Assembly (NCBI RefSeq): GCF_000002235.5
Contig: NW_022145615.1
Location: forward strand, 18,649,012-18,713,011
From: Strongylocentrotus purpuratus
Taxonomy: Eukaryota > Echinodermata > Echinoidea > Camarodonta > Strongylocentrotidae
Reading direction: 5' to 3'
Length of the DNA stretch: 64,000 bases
Part shown: one piece after another, positions 45,828-57,900 of the stretch
Layout of the letters: each line of letters opens with the position of its first letter
Numbering within the stretch: position 1 is the stretch's first letter
The notes under the pieces: model-generated
What the model was told of the DNA's origin: nothing
Databases searched by the model: none
What the model saw: only the letters and a program-made list of their open reading frames with translations
Made by a program: the position numbers and the translations under genes

Positions 45828-48800
45828 TATTCACTATATGCCTTTCACTAATTCTTGCATAAATATTCCTTGGCCGCGGGCTTGACCGGTGAAGGAACGA
45901 GATGCAAGCTGATCACGTGATCAAGGTGATGCAAGAACGAAGTTGTGGGTGGAGATGGAGAACATACTTTTTAAACCGAATTTTATTTCTACTGAAAAAT
46001 TTAACCAGGATTTCATTATACAATACCCAAACAAATTAAGCAACAGCTTTGCCTGGAATATTTTGAAGTACACATTTTCCTACCTCATGAACGAGAAAAA
46101 TAGTTTGTAAAACCTAGCATTTATATTCAAATTATAGGAGGAGGTTTGTCTTTGCATATACTTCAATGGTTACATTACACATGATAAATAGGGACCGAAT
46201 CACATATCAACTGCTATAATTATGATGCACTCAATTAAACACAACTTTTCTAATGGGTAGAGGCTTCCACGCCGGGATAATTGACTCTTATTTGACCACT
46301 CGACTGTCTTCCCCCCCCCCCCCCTACATGGTCATCATGAAACTATGAGGATTACATGCCGATACAGAACAAATATTTTTGTCCAATATTTTGCCCAACA
46401 AGAAGGAAAAAAAAGGGAAGAAGAATACCGAGGGTATAAAAATAAAACATTAAACATGATATAAAGCGGATCGCAGAACACATAAGGAATTACAATACGA
46501 TGAAAATGTCAAACAAAGTACGATGAACACAACAACAAGGGCATAATAAAGCAGAAAGGAGAGTGAGAATACACATGAGAGTGATAGACTGTAGGCGGGC
46601 ACAGGAGGGGGGGGGGGGGGGGGTAAGTCTCCTGAAGCCCCATGCAAGGATCAATTTACCTGTTTCTACAATTTTTGACACAATATCGTAGTGAAAATGT
46701 AATTTTGTTATCCAAATAATTAGAAAAGACAAAGAAATCATAAACGGACCAACTCCCTGTCCGAATAAGAGATGACGACTGCATGGATTTTGGTAACTTC
46801 AACATTCTCTTGAAGGGGGGTGCAGCCCCCAGCCCCCAGCCCCTACGCTCCCCGCCCCCATGACGACCCGCCTATAGTGAGATACAAAAAGCATAGATGA
46901 ACAACTAGACGATTCTGTTCTCTTTAGAACCCCAGGTATTCCGTCCAGGGTATATTCAAAGAATTAGCTTGGAAGGGCCGCAAGGCTACACTAGGGATAA
47001 AGAGAACCTGGTAAACTTATGGAATATAAGGGGAACGTCCCTCAGCAAGGATACCCGAGACCAGAAAAATAGAAAAAAGGAAAACCTTCAAGGCTTATCC
47101 GAAGAATATTAGCATTTTATATCCTGCGTAGTTGGAAATGTTGTGGGCGAACTGGAAACCTGCATTAAAGGCTTTTTTTTATGAGAAAAAGAATTGAAAA
47201 AAAATACTTTTCTGACAAAACAATCTTTTTCTGAAGAAAAAATATATAAAATGAGAAGTGAAATGAGATTTAAAACCACGGAACGCAGGAACGAATGTCT
47301 GTCAATCAAACAAACAACGAAGGAAGAAATTAAAATGAAAAGAGAAAGAAATAAGAAACAAACAAACAAAAAGTTATCATGATCATGGGGTTGTACTTGC
47401 TCCTGCGACAAAATTGTTGCTTCCCGGTCGATTTTAACTAACCGGTTATCTTATTTCATCCCTTTACTTCACCACTACTTTAATATACCTCTGACGCTAT
47501 CCCTGGCGGTTACGGACTTGACAATAATCGACAAACTTATTGAAAATGAAGACGACGAAAGATAATAATTTAGTATAAAAGAGGGCTAGAGGACCGGTTG
47601 CAGGAAAATAATTAGGGCGACAAGTTAGGGTCAACTAAAATGATTAGAACAGTGTAAAAAAAAAAAAGTCCCTGTGCCCATAAAGTTGAATAATATTTTC
47701 TTATCTCTTTTCATGAAAATTTATGATTGTAATAATCATCTAAGAAATTGTTTGATCAATCTAAAGAGACATAAAGATTGATAAATAATTGCTTTTAGTT
47801 ATAAAGAAACAACCATGTTGTCACATTCATTTCAGGAAGAGAGTTAACAAAATATTATTCCAACTTTATGGGCACCTGTGTATATAACAAGAACGTTGCG
47901 GATCAAGGGTGTCAGGAGGAGGGGGGGGGGGGGGGGGGAGAGGAGGGCATTTGAAAGCTATGAATAGTTCTCGATCCCTGTGTAGCGTGGAGTGAAGCAA
48001 TCATAAACCTGTTTTTATTAAATGTTGGAGGGAGGGGGGGGGGGGGAGATTCCCCTAAGTGGATACGCCTGGCATGCAGAAATGTTTGCAGTCGTTAGTC
48101 AATAGCGATGAAGATGATTTAACAAACATGCATGAATTATTAGTCACTCAGGGCCGATTTTTTTTTTTTTAGATCTTTGGAGTTAATTATATAAATGAGG
48201 AGAAAAGAAAAACAGACGGATAATGGCTATAAATGTATGTGTTTTTGTATGGTTTGTATCTTTGATAGCGTCTTATCACAAAAACAACACTTTTTAATAT
48301 GTTTTTTTATGTCCTCTTTGCCTCTAATGAGGTGTTTAATCAATATTAAACAATAACATAATTTCACAAACAATTTAGAAAAGCAATGAAACATCTATAT
48401 TTTATATTTTTCAGATATAGCTAAGAAAATTTGCAGGAAATTTCATATTTTGTACTTTCGGATGTTCATTTATTTTTAGTCTGTGAGTCATTTCTCTCTT
48501 AAATAATATATTAAATTCGAATCCTTATTATCGTACCCATACTTATTTCGAAAAATAATCATTTTATACATGGACCAAAGTGTAGTCGTCATAATCAAAT
48601 CGAAATTCGGTTTGCGAATTCATTGTGAGTAGGAGGAGTCTTCATAAATTAACATTTTCTTTTCAAAAATAATATTGTGACAATACCATAAAATATTTTC
48701 GTCAACATTTTTCTGTGCCTGACGTTCAACTGATGTGTAATTTATGAGATACCATGCATGCATGTAATATTTCAATGTAAAAGTGTGGCAAATTTCTAAG
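45828..48800. other. Gene-poor stretch
   Basis: AT-rich DNA with G/C homopolymers at 46312-46324, 46606-46623, 47922-47938 and near 48034-48046. Nothing else could be supported. Confidence 0.45.
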
Positions 48801-48802
48801 TT

Positions 48803-48990
48803 TAAAAGCCCATCTGCACTAGTTTGGACAGGGGGGATTATACCTCACTGCATGGTCACTGACAGGTGTTTATCTCATTAGCTCTCAATAGACATAAGAA
48901 AAAGAGGATCGTGGGGGACGAACGGTCACCGCTTAGGCATTGTTTGCTATATAGTTGGCGCAAGTAGCTATACGTATTGCAGTGGGGCTT
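48803..48990 (+). repeat. Interspersed repeat family A, copy 4
   Basis: Full-length copy from AAGCCCATCTGCACTAGTTT to GCAGTGGGGCTTGA. It has about 20 differences from copy 1 by eye and the same orientation as the other three. Confidence 0.8.
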
Positions 48991-49184
48991 GATATATAAT
49001 GCGTCATCAGTATAAGCACTTTTAAATTGATGATAATTACAAGATAAAGTCAAGACCATGAACATTTTTCTCTTATTCAGAACGGATATTCGTCCTACAT
49101 GTCTTAATTTCAATGGACATGCAAGGCAAAAGAAACTGGTACCCATCGGAGAAAAAAATGAATTTGATAGTGAAGAGTAAGAGG

Positions 49185-49240
49185 GAGAGACAGAGAGAGA
49201 GAGAGAGAACAAAAAAGGGAGTAACATGAGAGAGCAAGGA

Positions 49241-49282
<42 letters not shown>

Positions 49283-49336
49283 AGAGGATATAGACATAGT
49301 GTGAGAGAGAGAGAGAGAGAGAGAGAAGAGAGAGAG
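49185..49336 (+). repeat. (GA)n microsatellite cluster
   Basis: Several GA blocks separated by short unique words, about 200 bp upstream of the candidate START-like exon. Confidence 0.9.
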
Positions 49337-49542
49337 ATTGTGTGATGGCGTGTGTCTGCTATTTAGAGAGAGGGAGAGAGGAAAGAAAAAAACATTAGAA
49401 GAATCATTAGAAAACCATGAGAAGGAAGGGAGTAATATTAAAGTAATGTTAGACTTTTATAGAAAATCACCGAACTTATATAACTTTTTGCATTTTTTCT
49501 TCTTCAAATTCTCGTTTTGCAGTGCAGTGTCGATAATACACC

Positions 49543-49650
49543 ATGACGTCGTTACATAATGCTGAATATCTGAAAGGTGTTGAGGATGCCAGAATCATGG
49601 TAGAACAGATGCACAGTGATAGAACAGATTGGAAAGTCAGCAAAACAACG
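49543..49650 (+). CDS. Candidate first coding exon, START-domain-like N-terminus
   Basis: A 36-codon exon starting ATG at 49543 and ending ACG/GTAAGTCC in phase 0. An in-frame TAA at 49534-49536 makes this Met the natural start. A strong acceptor (TTCTCGTTTTGCAG) at 49509-49522 suggests that a non-coding first exon lies upstream. The peptide MTSLHNAEYLKGVEDARIMV continues EQMHSDRTDWKVSKTT. The pattern YLKxxEDA...TDWKVxKTT resembles the start of StAR-related lipid-transfer (START) domains. No second exon was found before the repeats and the opposite-strand WSC gene, so the gene must continue across a long intron. The family assignment is tentative. Confidence 0.45.
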
Positions 49651-50398
49651 GTAAGTCCAACGAAAATAATCAAAATACCAATTAATATTATTATTTTTAA
49701 CGTTAATTAAAATGATAACAAAGTGTATTCCCATTTAAACATAACTCACAGGTTTAGTTCTCAAGAACACAACATTCTTTGGACTTTTTCATGACTTTCT
49801 GGACTTTTTTCGGGAAGGGGGTGGGATCTAATTTATGTTTCTCTCTGGCGCTGCTTTCCCCTCCTTTATCCTGCTCCCTTCTCCTCCCTCCCTGAAACCT
49901 CTCCCTTTCGTCTATTCCTCCTCTCAGCCTGTGTCAGTTCATTGATTTATCTATCACCACTATAACAAATATTTGTTCGCATTTCATGACTTTTTCCTTC
50001 TTGTCTGCACAATTCCTTTAACCGTTTCCTCATCTCAAAGACCAACATGGCTACTGAGCATTTTCTTGCAAAAAAAAAGCCCCTTCGTACATTATCAAAC
50101 CAACAGATATCAAAACGATAGCACGCCATCTCCCGGATATTCTTCACTAATTCTGCTTCAAATCTATAGCGATAATCTCGTTCACAGCAAGTGCTTAATA
50201 TAAGCGGTAGCTATGGATCATGGATTAAAAAGGCATGGTTAAAGATGAAGAAATAATAGAATTAATTCTTGCTGCTATAATTGATCAAATGCCGCACATA
50301 GTCCGACCAGAAGATAACATTACTGCGAATGAGTGAAATATGTTTATATGGCCTCGTTTCTTTAAATTCTTCAACTTTGGTCATCATGATAATAATAT

Positions 50399-51290
50399 TA
50401 TGTTTATAATAATAAAAATAATAAAAATATATTTATTTGTAAAGCGCAATAACTATGTGGATATATTCTATTGCGCTGCAAGAGCTCGTAAATGCTGTGC
50501 TATACATACTATATGAACAAGTGAGTTTTCAGTTTTGATTTAAAATTATCTAGTGATGGGGCTTTCCTTATTTCTAGTGGTAATTTATTCCATAATCTAG
50601 GGGCAGCACAGAGAAATGACCGGTCACCGAGGGTTACTTTGGTTTTATATGGGGGTATTTACAACATAAATGTGTCTTGTGTACTACGAAGGTTACGACC
50701 ATGAGTTTGAGACTTGATATGCAACAATTCAGTAACGTAACTAGGAGTTTGACCATTTAGAGCTTTGTAGACTATCATTAATATTTTAAATGTAATTCTC
50801 TGGCGAATTGGCAACCAGTGTAGTTCCTTTAGAAGTGGGGTTATTCGAGAGAATTTTGGGAGGCTGCAAATTAGTCGTGCACATGTATTTTGGACCCGCT
50901 GCAACTTGGAAATTTGTGAGTCTGGCAATCCATACAATAAACTATTACAGTAATCTAGTTTACTAGTAACACATGCATGCATGATAGTTTTCATGCTGTC
51001 CTGATCAAAGTATTTTCGAATGCGTCTCAAATTATAAATCATGAAATAGGATGATTTGCATATTTTAGTGATATGTGAGTCTATATTCAGGTGGGTATAA
51101 AAAAACACACCTAAGTTTCTAACAGTATCAGATGGGGTTATGGTGGAGTCACCAACTGATACACTACGCGACCTAAATTTAGAAACCTGGCGTGGAGTAC
51201 CAATGACCAAAAGTTCTGTTTTGATATCATTTGACATCAACTTGTTTTGCAACATCCATCCAACATGTTTGTCTTTATTGAGGAAATAGT
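50399..51290 (-). mobile_element. CR1/L2-type LINE 3' fragment
   Basis: On the - strand, coding similarity runs from about 51285 to 50660 and covers the reverse transcriptase thumb and C-terminal region. Landmarks are WMLQNKLMSNDIKTELLVIG, NLGVFFYTHLNIDSHITKIC, ACVTSKLDYCNSLLYGLP, RVQNTCARLIC and LHWLPIRQRITFKILMIVYK. The 3' UTR includes CGCAATAGAATATATCC and ends in TTATTTTTATTATT-type repeats near 50399. The palm with the catalytic Asp pair is missing, so this is a dead 5'-truncated copy. A 51290-51310 G/C-rich word marks the 5' junction. Confidence 0.85.
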
Positions 51291-52559
51291 TGGGAGGGGG
51301 AGGAGGGGCGCATTTTAAAGTACTACAGTCGCCCCTTATACCAGTCATTACCACAATGATATTTGTATCATGGCTAATGTGATTTAAAGATATTGGAATG
51401 ACAAAGTGACAACTGCATGAACTGAGTACATGCGGTTTAGGGTAAAATGAGATAACCACAGAAAATAGAAGAAACAAAATGTAGTACTTTTATTTGGGCA
51501 GTGTTTTGAATGTGTTTGCAAAACAGACCACGAAAAAATAATGAACCGCAAATAAATTTGCGCGAAAGTTGCTGAACCCAGTAAAATGAATTCTGTTTTC
51601 GAGGTACAGTAGACAATGATTCCTATTTCCCATTCGAGTAAGGCACTCTCTAACTACATCCGGTACTTTACGTTGTCCAACTTCTGATATTCTTCGGCGG
51701 GATTAATAACAAGAATATAAGTTAACAGTACTGTCTGGAACATGTTTTATTAATGACAAATTGAATTATATGGAATATAGGGGGCAAGAAACCTTTATTT
51801 TCCTCATCCGTTTTATGAAATAAAAATTGCACCATGTGACCTCTTTCTGGAATTTAAATTGCTTGGAAATGAGGACAATGATTTTATCCAATTGTTCGCG
51901 GTACCCTTAGATGTGAGCTCCTTGAGTCTTTCCGCAACCTGGCCTCGGGATATCTCTCTCACTGCCTTCTTTCTCCTTGGTGTTGAAGTTGACATGGATG
52001 GACCTGCAGCGGCGTAGCACCAGTGGGATGAGGGCGTCCCCCTGCACTCATGAAAGCACCCCCTCTAAAAATACAATGCGCTTCTCAATATACAAAATAT
52101 AGGTCTTGAGCTTTTGGCTCGGAAGCGTTTTCATCTAACCGATTCCATCAGGCTCATAAAATCCACCAGAAACTCTAAGATCTTATTCCCACAGGATGAA
52201 AACCTATAAAAAGTGACCCCCCCCCCCTCTGAAGAGGTTTACGCCTCGCCCCATGAGGACCTGTGTACTACTCGACTGCCTCAATATAAAAAATTAGGTC
52301 GTGCTCTAATGTTAAACATGTTAGAGGTGCTATGGAATTAGGCCCTGCATTCTCGGTTACTTCTATTAGGAATTCCCATGTTTCCTTACTTGTTTCACAT
52401 GGGCGTAGTGGAAGGGGGATGGGGAATAATACTTAAGTGCTCCTTTTCGATTGAACATGTCCATGTTAATGCACTCGAATTTAGTCTATCAGTATGAAGG
52501 TATATGGACTATAATGTACGTATGTTATCGATTGGAACACAGGGTTCACATGAGAAGAA

Positions 52560-52805
52560 GAAGACGACGAACAAAAAGAAGAAGAAGTGAGAGAGAGAGA
52601 AAAGGAGGAAGAGAGAGAGAGAGAGAGAAAGGAAGAGAGAGATACGCAGAGAGAGAGAAAGAAAGAGAGAGAGCATGTGTGTGAGAGAGAGGGGAGAGAG
52701 AGAGAGAGAGAGAGAGGGGAGAGAGAGAGAGAGAAAGAGAGAGAGGGGGAGAGAGAAAGAGAGGGAGAGAGAGAGAGAGATAGAGAAAGAGAGAGAGAAG
52801 GAAAA
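52560..52805 (+). repeat. (GA)n microsatellite cluster
   Basis: About 245 bases of GAGA and AGAA words with short interruptions. Frames read as Arg-Glu repeats. Confidence 0.9.
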
Positions 52806-53104
52806 TAAATAAGAAGACGATAATTTTTAAGGGGGGGGGGAAGAAAAAGGACGAGGACTAGGATTGGTGGCGGTGATTATGAACCACCAACATTTCAAAG
52901 GCTAATACATGAAAAAGAACATGAAGGTCCGTGTATTTCAGGCCCTTCTTTATTAGCTCCTCAACAAACTGACATGCTGTCATCATCAATACGTCACAAA
53001 TCGGTGTGGGTTTTATCTGGTTGGGGAGAGGGGCTGCGGAAACTTTTCAGGAGTGACAGGGTCTACGATCTGACTATCAGGTCTTCTTATTCCGATTGGA
53101 AACA

Positions 53105-53222
53105 TTGTGATACGATTACACATACACGCATATCTACACGCATACACGCCCACACGCCCACACACAATGACACATACGCGCGCACACACCAACACGCACC
53201 CACACCTTAGACCCACACACGG
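53105..53222 (+). repeat. (CA)-rich stretch
   Basis: ACACGC and CACACC words for about 110 bases, a degenerate CA microsatellite. Confidence 0.75.
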
Positions 53223-53690
53223 AGAAACACTATTTAAAAAAAAAAAATTATTTCCCCCACTGAGAGAAAGAAAGAAAATGGAGTAAGGAAAAGAGGGAGA
53301 GACAGACACAGAGAGGGGGTGGGAGAGGGGTGGGGACAGAAGAAGAAAACAGACAGAGGAGAGGGAGCAAGCTGGAGAGATGAAAATGCATCAGACGAAC
53401 CATTTATTACATATTGATATTTTCTATATTTTGACCAACTCCTCCTCTTTAAAGTGTCTTTCGAAAATATTATATGCGTCTGGGTCTGACTGTAATAACA
53501 CGAGGGGTCATTGAGCTGGCGTAGGATTGCATCAGTAACCATGGTGACTAGGGCGTTCTTTGCCGTGCCATGTGAGATGGCATTCTACAAAATGTAATCG
53601 TATAAAGAACAGTGAAAATCACGATAATCTAATGAAATCACCGAATTCTGTTTTTATCGCGAAAAAATAATACGACTCGTATTACAGTAC

Positions 53691-54083
53691 TTAAAGAGAA
53701 GGTTGAGTTCTGGGAAGAGGTGAAAAATAATTTGTGAGCATTACTCATTCTTATTATGCAAGTGTGGAAGAACATCAGTTAAGACATGTTCCCTGTAAAG
53801 CTTGGCTCTTCAAATGCCTTCATATTCTAAATATGCATGTAACATCGTAAAAATCGGGGGCCGGCTTTTTACGCCACCTGTTCGTGTAGTCCCATATACA
53901 TCTTTCTGTGCAAGTGTTTGTAACTTTACCAAGACTCGGCCACATTTCTTATCATTTTGATGATTCCAGAACCTTGCAATACACACAAATTCTTATATGC
54001 TAGATGATCAACCTTTTCTGGTCGGTTCCACACCGTTTTTTTCACAATGCAATCGCATGACCAGAACTTAACTTCATCTTTAA
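53691..54083 (-). mobile_element. MITE family F, copy 2
   Basis: A 393-bp near-full copy of the element at 21266-21666 in reverse orientation. It starts TTAAAGAGAAGGTTGAGTTC and ends CCAGAACTTAACTTCATCTT then TAA. It lies about 155 bp beyond the stop codon of the WSC gene and may fall in its 3' UTR. Confidence 0.85.
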
Positions 54084-54238
54084 TTTCACTACAAATTATA
54101 GGATGTTGCTTCTGCGGATAGGTGGGTATGCTTCCAAACGATTTCTTTTGCATAATGAGATTAACATTTCTCTGAGATTAATGATTAAAAATGATAAGTG
54201 ATTGAAAAACCAATGAAGTATTCACTGGATTAATGTGA

Positions 54239-54954
54239 TCAATTTTCATCCAGGATGATATAAGCACCATGTTCGTTTTCATCACAAGCATGCACTGAGT
54301 TTGCAGAGTAATACACATGGGATTCGGGATTTTCTACAGACCCTCTTTCCTCCTTCATAAGCGGTTTAGGTATGCGCAAAGAGTCACTGCCGGGGATTTC
54401 TGAGGACCCCATACCACCCTGTGAACAGGATATACGCGAAGAGTAGTACACCTTAGAGCCAGCGGTTGGTCGGTCTTGTGGGTCACGATCCATGACAATG
54501 TAACCATCTCCGTTGGCCCTTCTGGCCGACAGTGGCGCTTGGACCAGGCCTACATTTGGCATGTCTGGGTAGTTGTAGTCATGGTCCGAAGAGCTGTTCT
54601 TCAAAGGGACGCCCTGGAATGGGGCGAGGTACTCGTTGGATAATTCAGAATCTGCTGTAGTTGCCGAAGAAACTTTCTTGTCAGGATCTTCGTAAAGAAC
54701 TTCACCTACCAAGGTCTCAAGACGGTTCTTCATTGAAGGATTACTCCCTGAATCGCTTTTATCCTGAAGGCCATTATCTCGGCTTTGATTATTAGCTCTC
54801 TCCTTCACTCTGATAGGCGATTCTCCGGTGTGCTTTGAAAGGCGATGATATATCAGTATACCTACAACAATAATGATCAGGGAAATGGCGATCGGAATGA
54901 AGATTGGAATGGCGATGTGAACCGAAGTACCCGGGGCCTCTACAGCAGGAAGGC
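54239..54954 (-). CDS. Transmembrane and cytoplasmic exon of the WSC receptor
   Basis: The exon starts after a TTATCTAG acceptor and runs to TGA at 54241-54239. It encodes the juxtamembrane stalk LPAVEAPGTS, a 22-24 residue hydrophobic helix rich in Ile, a basic stop-transfer and the entire tail. YIVM (334-337) fits the p85-binding YxxM motif, and YIIL (414-417) and YLAP (291) fit SH2-type sites preceded by acidic or small residues. The C-terminus DEN is acidic. Confidence 0.85.
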
Positions 54955-57900
54955 CTAGATAAATGAATAAATTGGTAAATAAATAAATAGATAAATAGAT
55001 AAACAATAACAACAAAATTAGTGATAACGACAATAGTTATAATGATAATAAGAATAATAATTATGAAATTAAGAATAATAATTATGAAAATAAGAACAAT
55101 TGTTATACTACCTTTAACAACAATGATAGCACCAGGGCTACCATCAGTTTTGCCAATGGGTTTTCCTTTGCAGGAAACGTTTGATGTGTCAACAAATTTA
55201 ACTTCAGGGTGAAAACATTTAATAATACAACGAAAGGTGAGAGAGTTTATATATACACTGTATAGGCATTACAAGTATTTGGTGTTCTCTCTATATGAAT
55301 GAAACTTGAAACCATCAGTTTGTACAGAGCAAATGGGCTGAATTAAAAGGCTGCCAGTTGCAAAATTCAAATATGACTAACAAAAACAAAATGTGTAATT
55401 TTGCAAATGATAAATATTTATCGATTAACTCTTTGAAGGAAATTATTGCATGATACAAAACCAAGTATTGATCGCATACATACCATCAGTCCCATCAGTG
55501 GTCATTTTACTGCACTTCCTCTCCCATGTCTTTGCCGATTTAACTACAAGGTGAAAACAATCATTTGAAACAACATAATAAGAATGTTGGCACTGTTTGA
55601 ATCGTCTTTAATTAACAAAGGTTATTCCTATCTACATTTTTGTTCATCTGGTGAAAACACAATATACAAACAGCCTTATATAGACTTTTCAAACATTCAA
55701 AACCAATGATGTTCTTCTGATGAAGTCAGTCAATTTCCCATATAAAATTTTAATTAAAACTGTTTAAATCTTCACGTTCAATCAGCATGTCAGAATTAAA
55801 GACTTACCAACATAAAAAAATGATGCTCCAATAAAACCACCACAGAATCTTGCATGGTCATATTTGCATGGTAAGCCACAGTAAGATTCTGTGTAAGACT
55901 CGTCCGGCAGCGTGAAAGGACATCTCTGCTCACAGGAGCAAGCACATTCCGTTCTGTTGTACAATGCTGCAATTTTGAATCCATTTCTTTTACATGCTGC
56001 TATGCAAGAGTCTGGTGTTGTTGATTCTAAGAGGACCTCATAATATCCTACTTTCAAGCATTCTTGAGGATAGCAACCCATGTACACACCGTCTGAAAAA
56101 GAGGTAAAACTTTTACATGAAAAATGGCCATGTAGTCATAATTAATGCTTTCGTTGTATTAAGTGACTTTGTTAGTCATAACATAACATTTTTAACAGAA
56201 TTTATTTTCCTTTTTCATTAACATATTTCAAACATATTATACAAATTTACATAGCACATTTGTAATATTTTTTAACAGCAAGTAACAATGTTACTAGTTC
56301 TTTTCTGTAATAACGAACCGAACAAGTATTTCAGCGTTCCCAAATTAATTTTTTGTTAATCGATTTGAAAGGACGTGTATTATAATGTACAACCTGGTCA
56401 GATATTTACTTTTTGTGTGCATGTGGTGGTTTAAAAAAAACGAAAACAAACAAACGACATGATAAGTATATGTATTTGAATTTGGTTCACTTCCCTCTGC
56501 ATTTTCTACCTTTATTTTGAACAGGGCCTTTCATAAAAAACAGTTTTAATTCTGAGAGATCTAGATAATAGCATACATTTTTAGATTGTATTGAATGATA
56601 AGTTGCGAGTGTTTGTTTTGCGTGACTAATTTAGCATGTGTACGCTACTATGATTATTAACTACGGGACCTACGTCCTTAAGTCATAACTGACAGCAATG
56701 AGGATTAATGCCTCACAAAAGGACACTTATATAGCACATCGACACGGTTTTAATCCTGGCGCCTCACAGCTACGAGACCATTGCTTTGCCACTGATTCAT
56801 GACTGTACGCAAAGGGCGCTAGGGTACGGGGCGCGTAATTTTTTTTCCCACTTGAGCTCCGGACCCCAGTATGAACTCATTTGCATACAGCCAATCAGAG
56901 CTCATTTACAGATGTGAAGCTCCTGGAGCGGTATTCTGAACCCTGTGTTATCTCTAATATTGTTGTATCTTTGAAGATAAGATAAAGTTGGTATTCTGAA
57001 CATTGTTGTAACTTTTGTGTTATCTTTTGTTGTATCTTTTCTCTCATCTTATTGGCCGCGCCTGCGCTCATACTTTGGTGCGCTTGTAATTGTGCGTATT
57101 ATTAATAAAGTGGCATTTAATTCTCATTTGCATATGCGCACGGGAGATAATATGTCGAGATAATTGGTATTCTGAAAGTTGTTGTATCTTTTATCTTATC
57201 TTATCTTGCATGGTATTTACAACAATATTTACAACAGGTAGGGGGTTGTTGTATCTTTCGTGGTGATATAATGGCGGCAATATTTTTTGCCCAGAACCAA
57301 CTTCGTGCCAATAGACGAGTTAGAAGAAGATTGTGTGTTGACCGGAAACATCACAGATGAGAACTTTCTAAGATATTACATGCTAGGATAGGACTATTTT
57401 AATGCTCTCATCTTAACCAATATAGTAAAAGCGTGATTTGTCTTCATCATCCACATTCAACAGCGCATAATGATGACGCGCGTAATAAGTGCTCAAATAA
57501 CTAATTACGCCCAAGATTAGTATGCGCTAGGCGCATCTTCAGATATGGCATAAAGTATTCCTATTGGTTGATCTACTTATCATGCTTATATAAAATAGAT
57601 TTTGATTGGTAGGGTCCATAAAAATGGGCGTGTCATCAATGGTCAAAGATAAGATAGAGGCGGTCCTTCAAGAGATAACACAGGGATAAAACAATGTTCA
57701 GAATACCAACTTACAACAATATTAGCGCTGTGTTATCTCTGGAAGATACAACAAAAGATAACACAAAACTTACAACAATGTTCAGAATACCACCCCTGGG
57801 CGGTATTCTGAACCCTGTGTTATCTCTAATATTGTTGTATCTTTGGAGATAAGATAAAGTTGGTATTCTAAACACTGTTGTAACTTTTGTGTTATCTTTT

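Noticed and set aside
51813..51995. 60-codon - strand frame (MSTSTPRRKKAVREISRGQV...)
   Set aside because: Amphipathic and preceded by CTGCAG, so an exon is conceivable, but I found no partner exons or family; it may be a transposon fragment.
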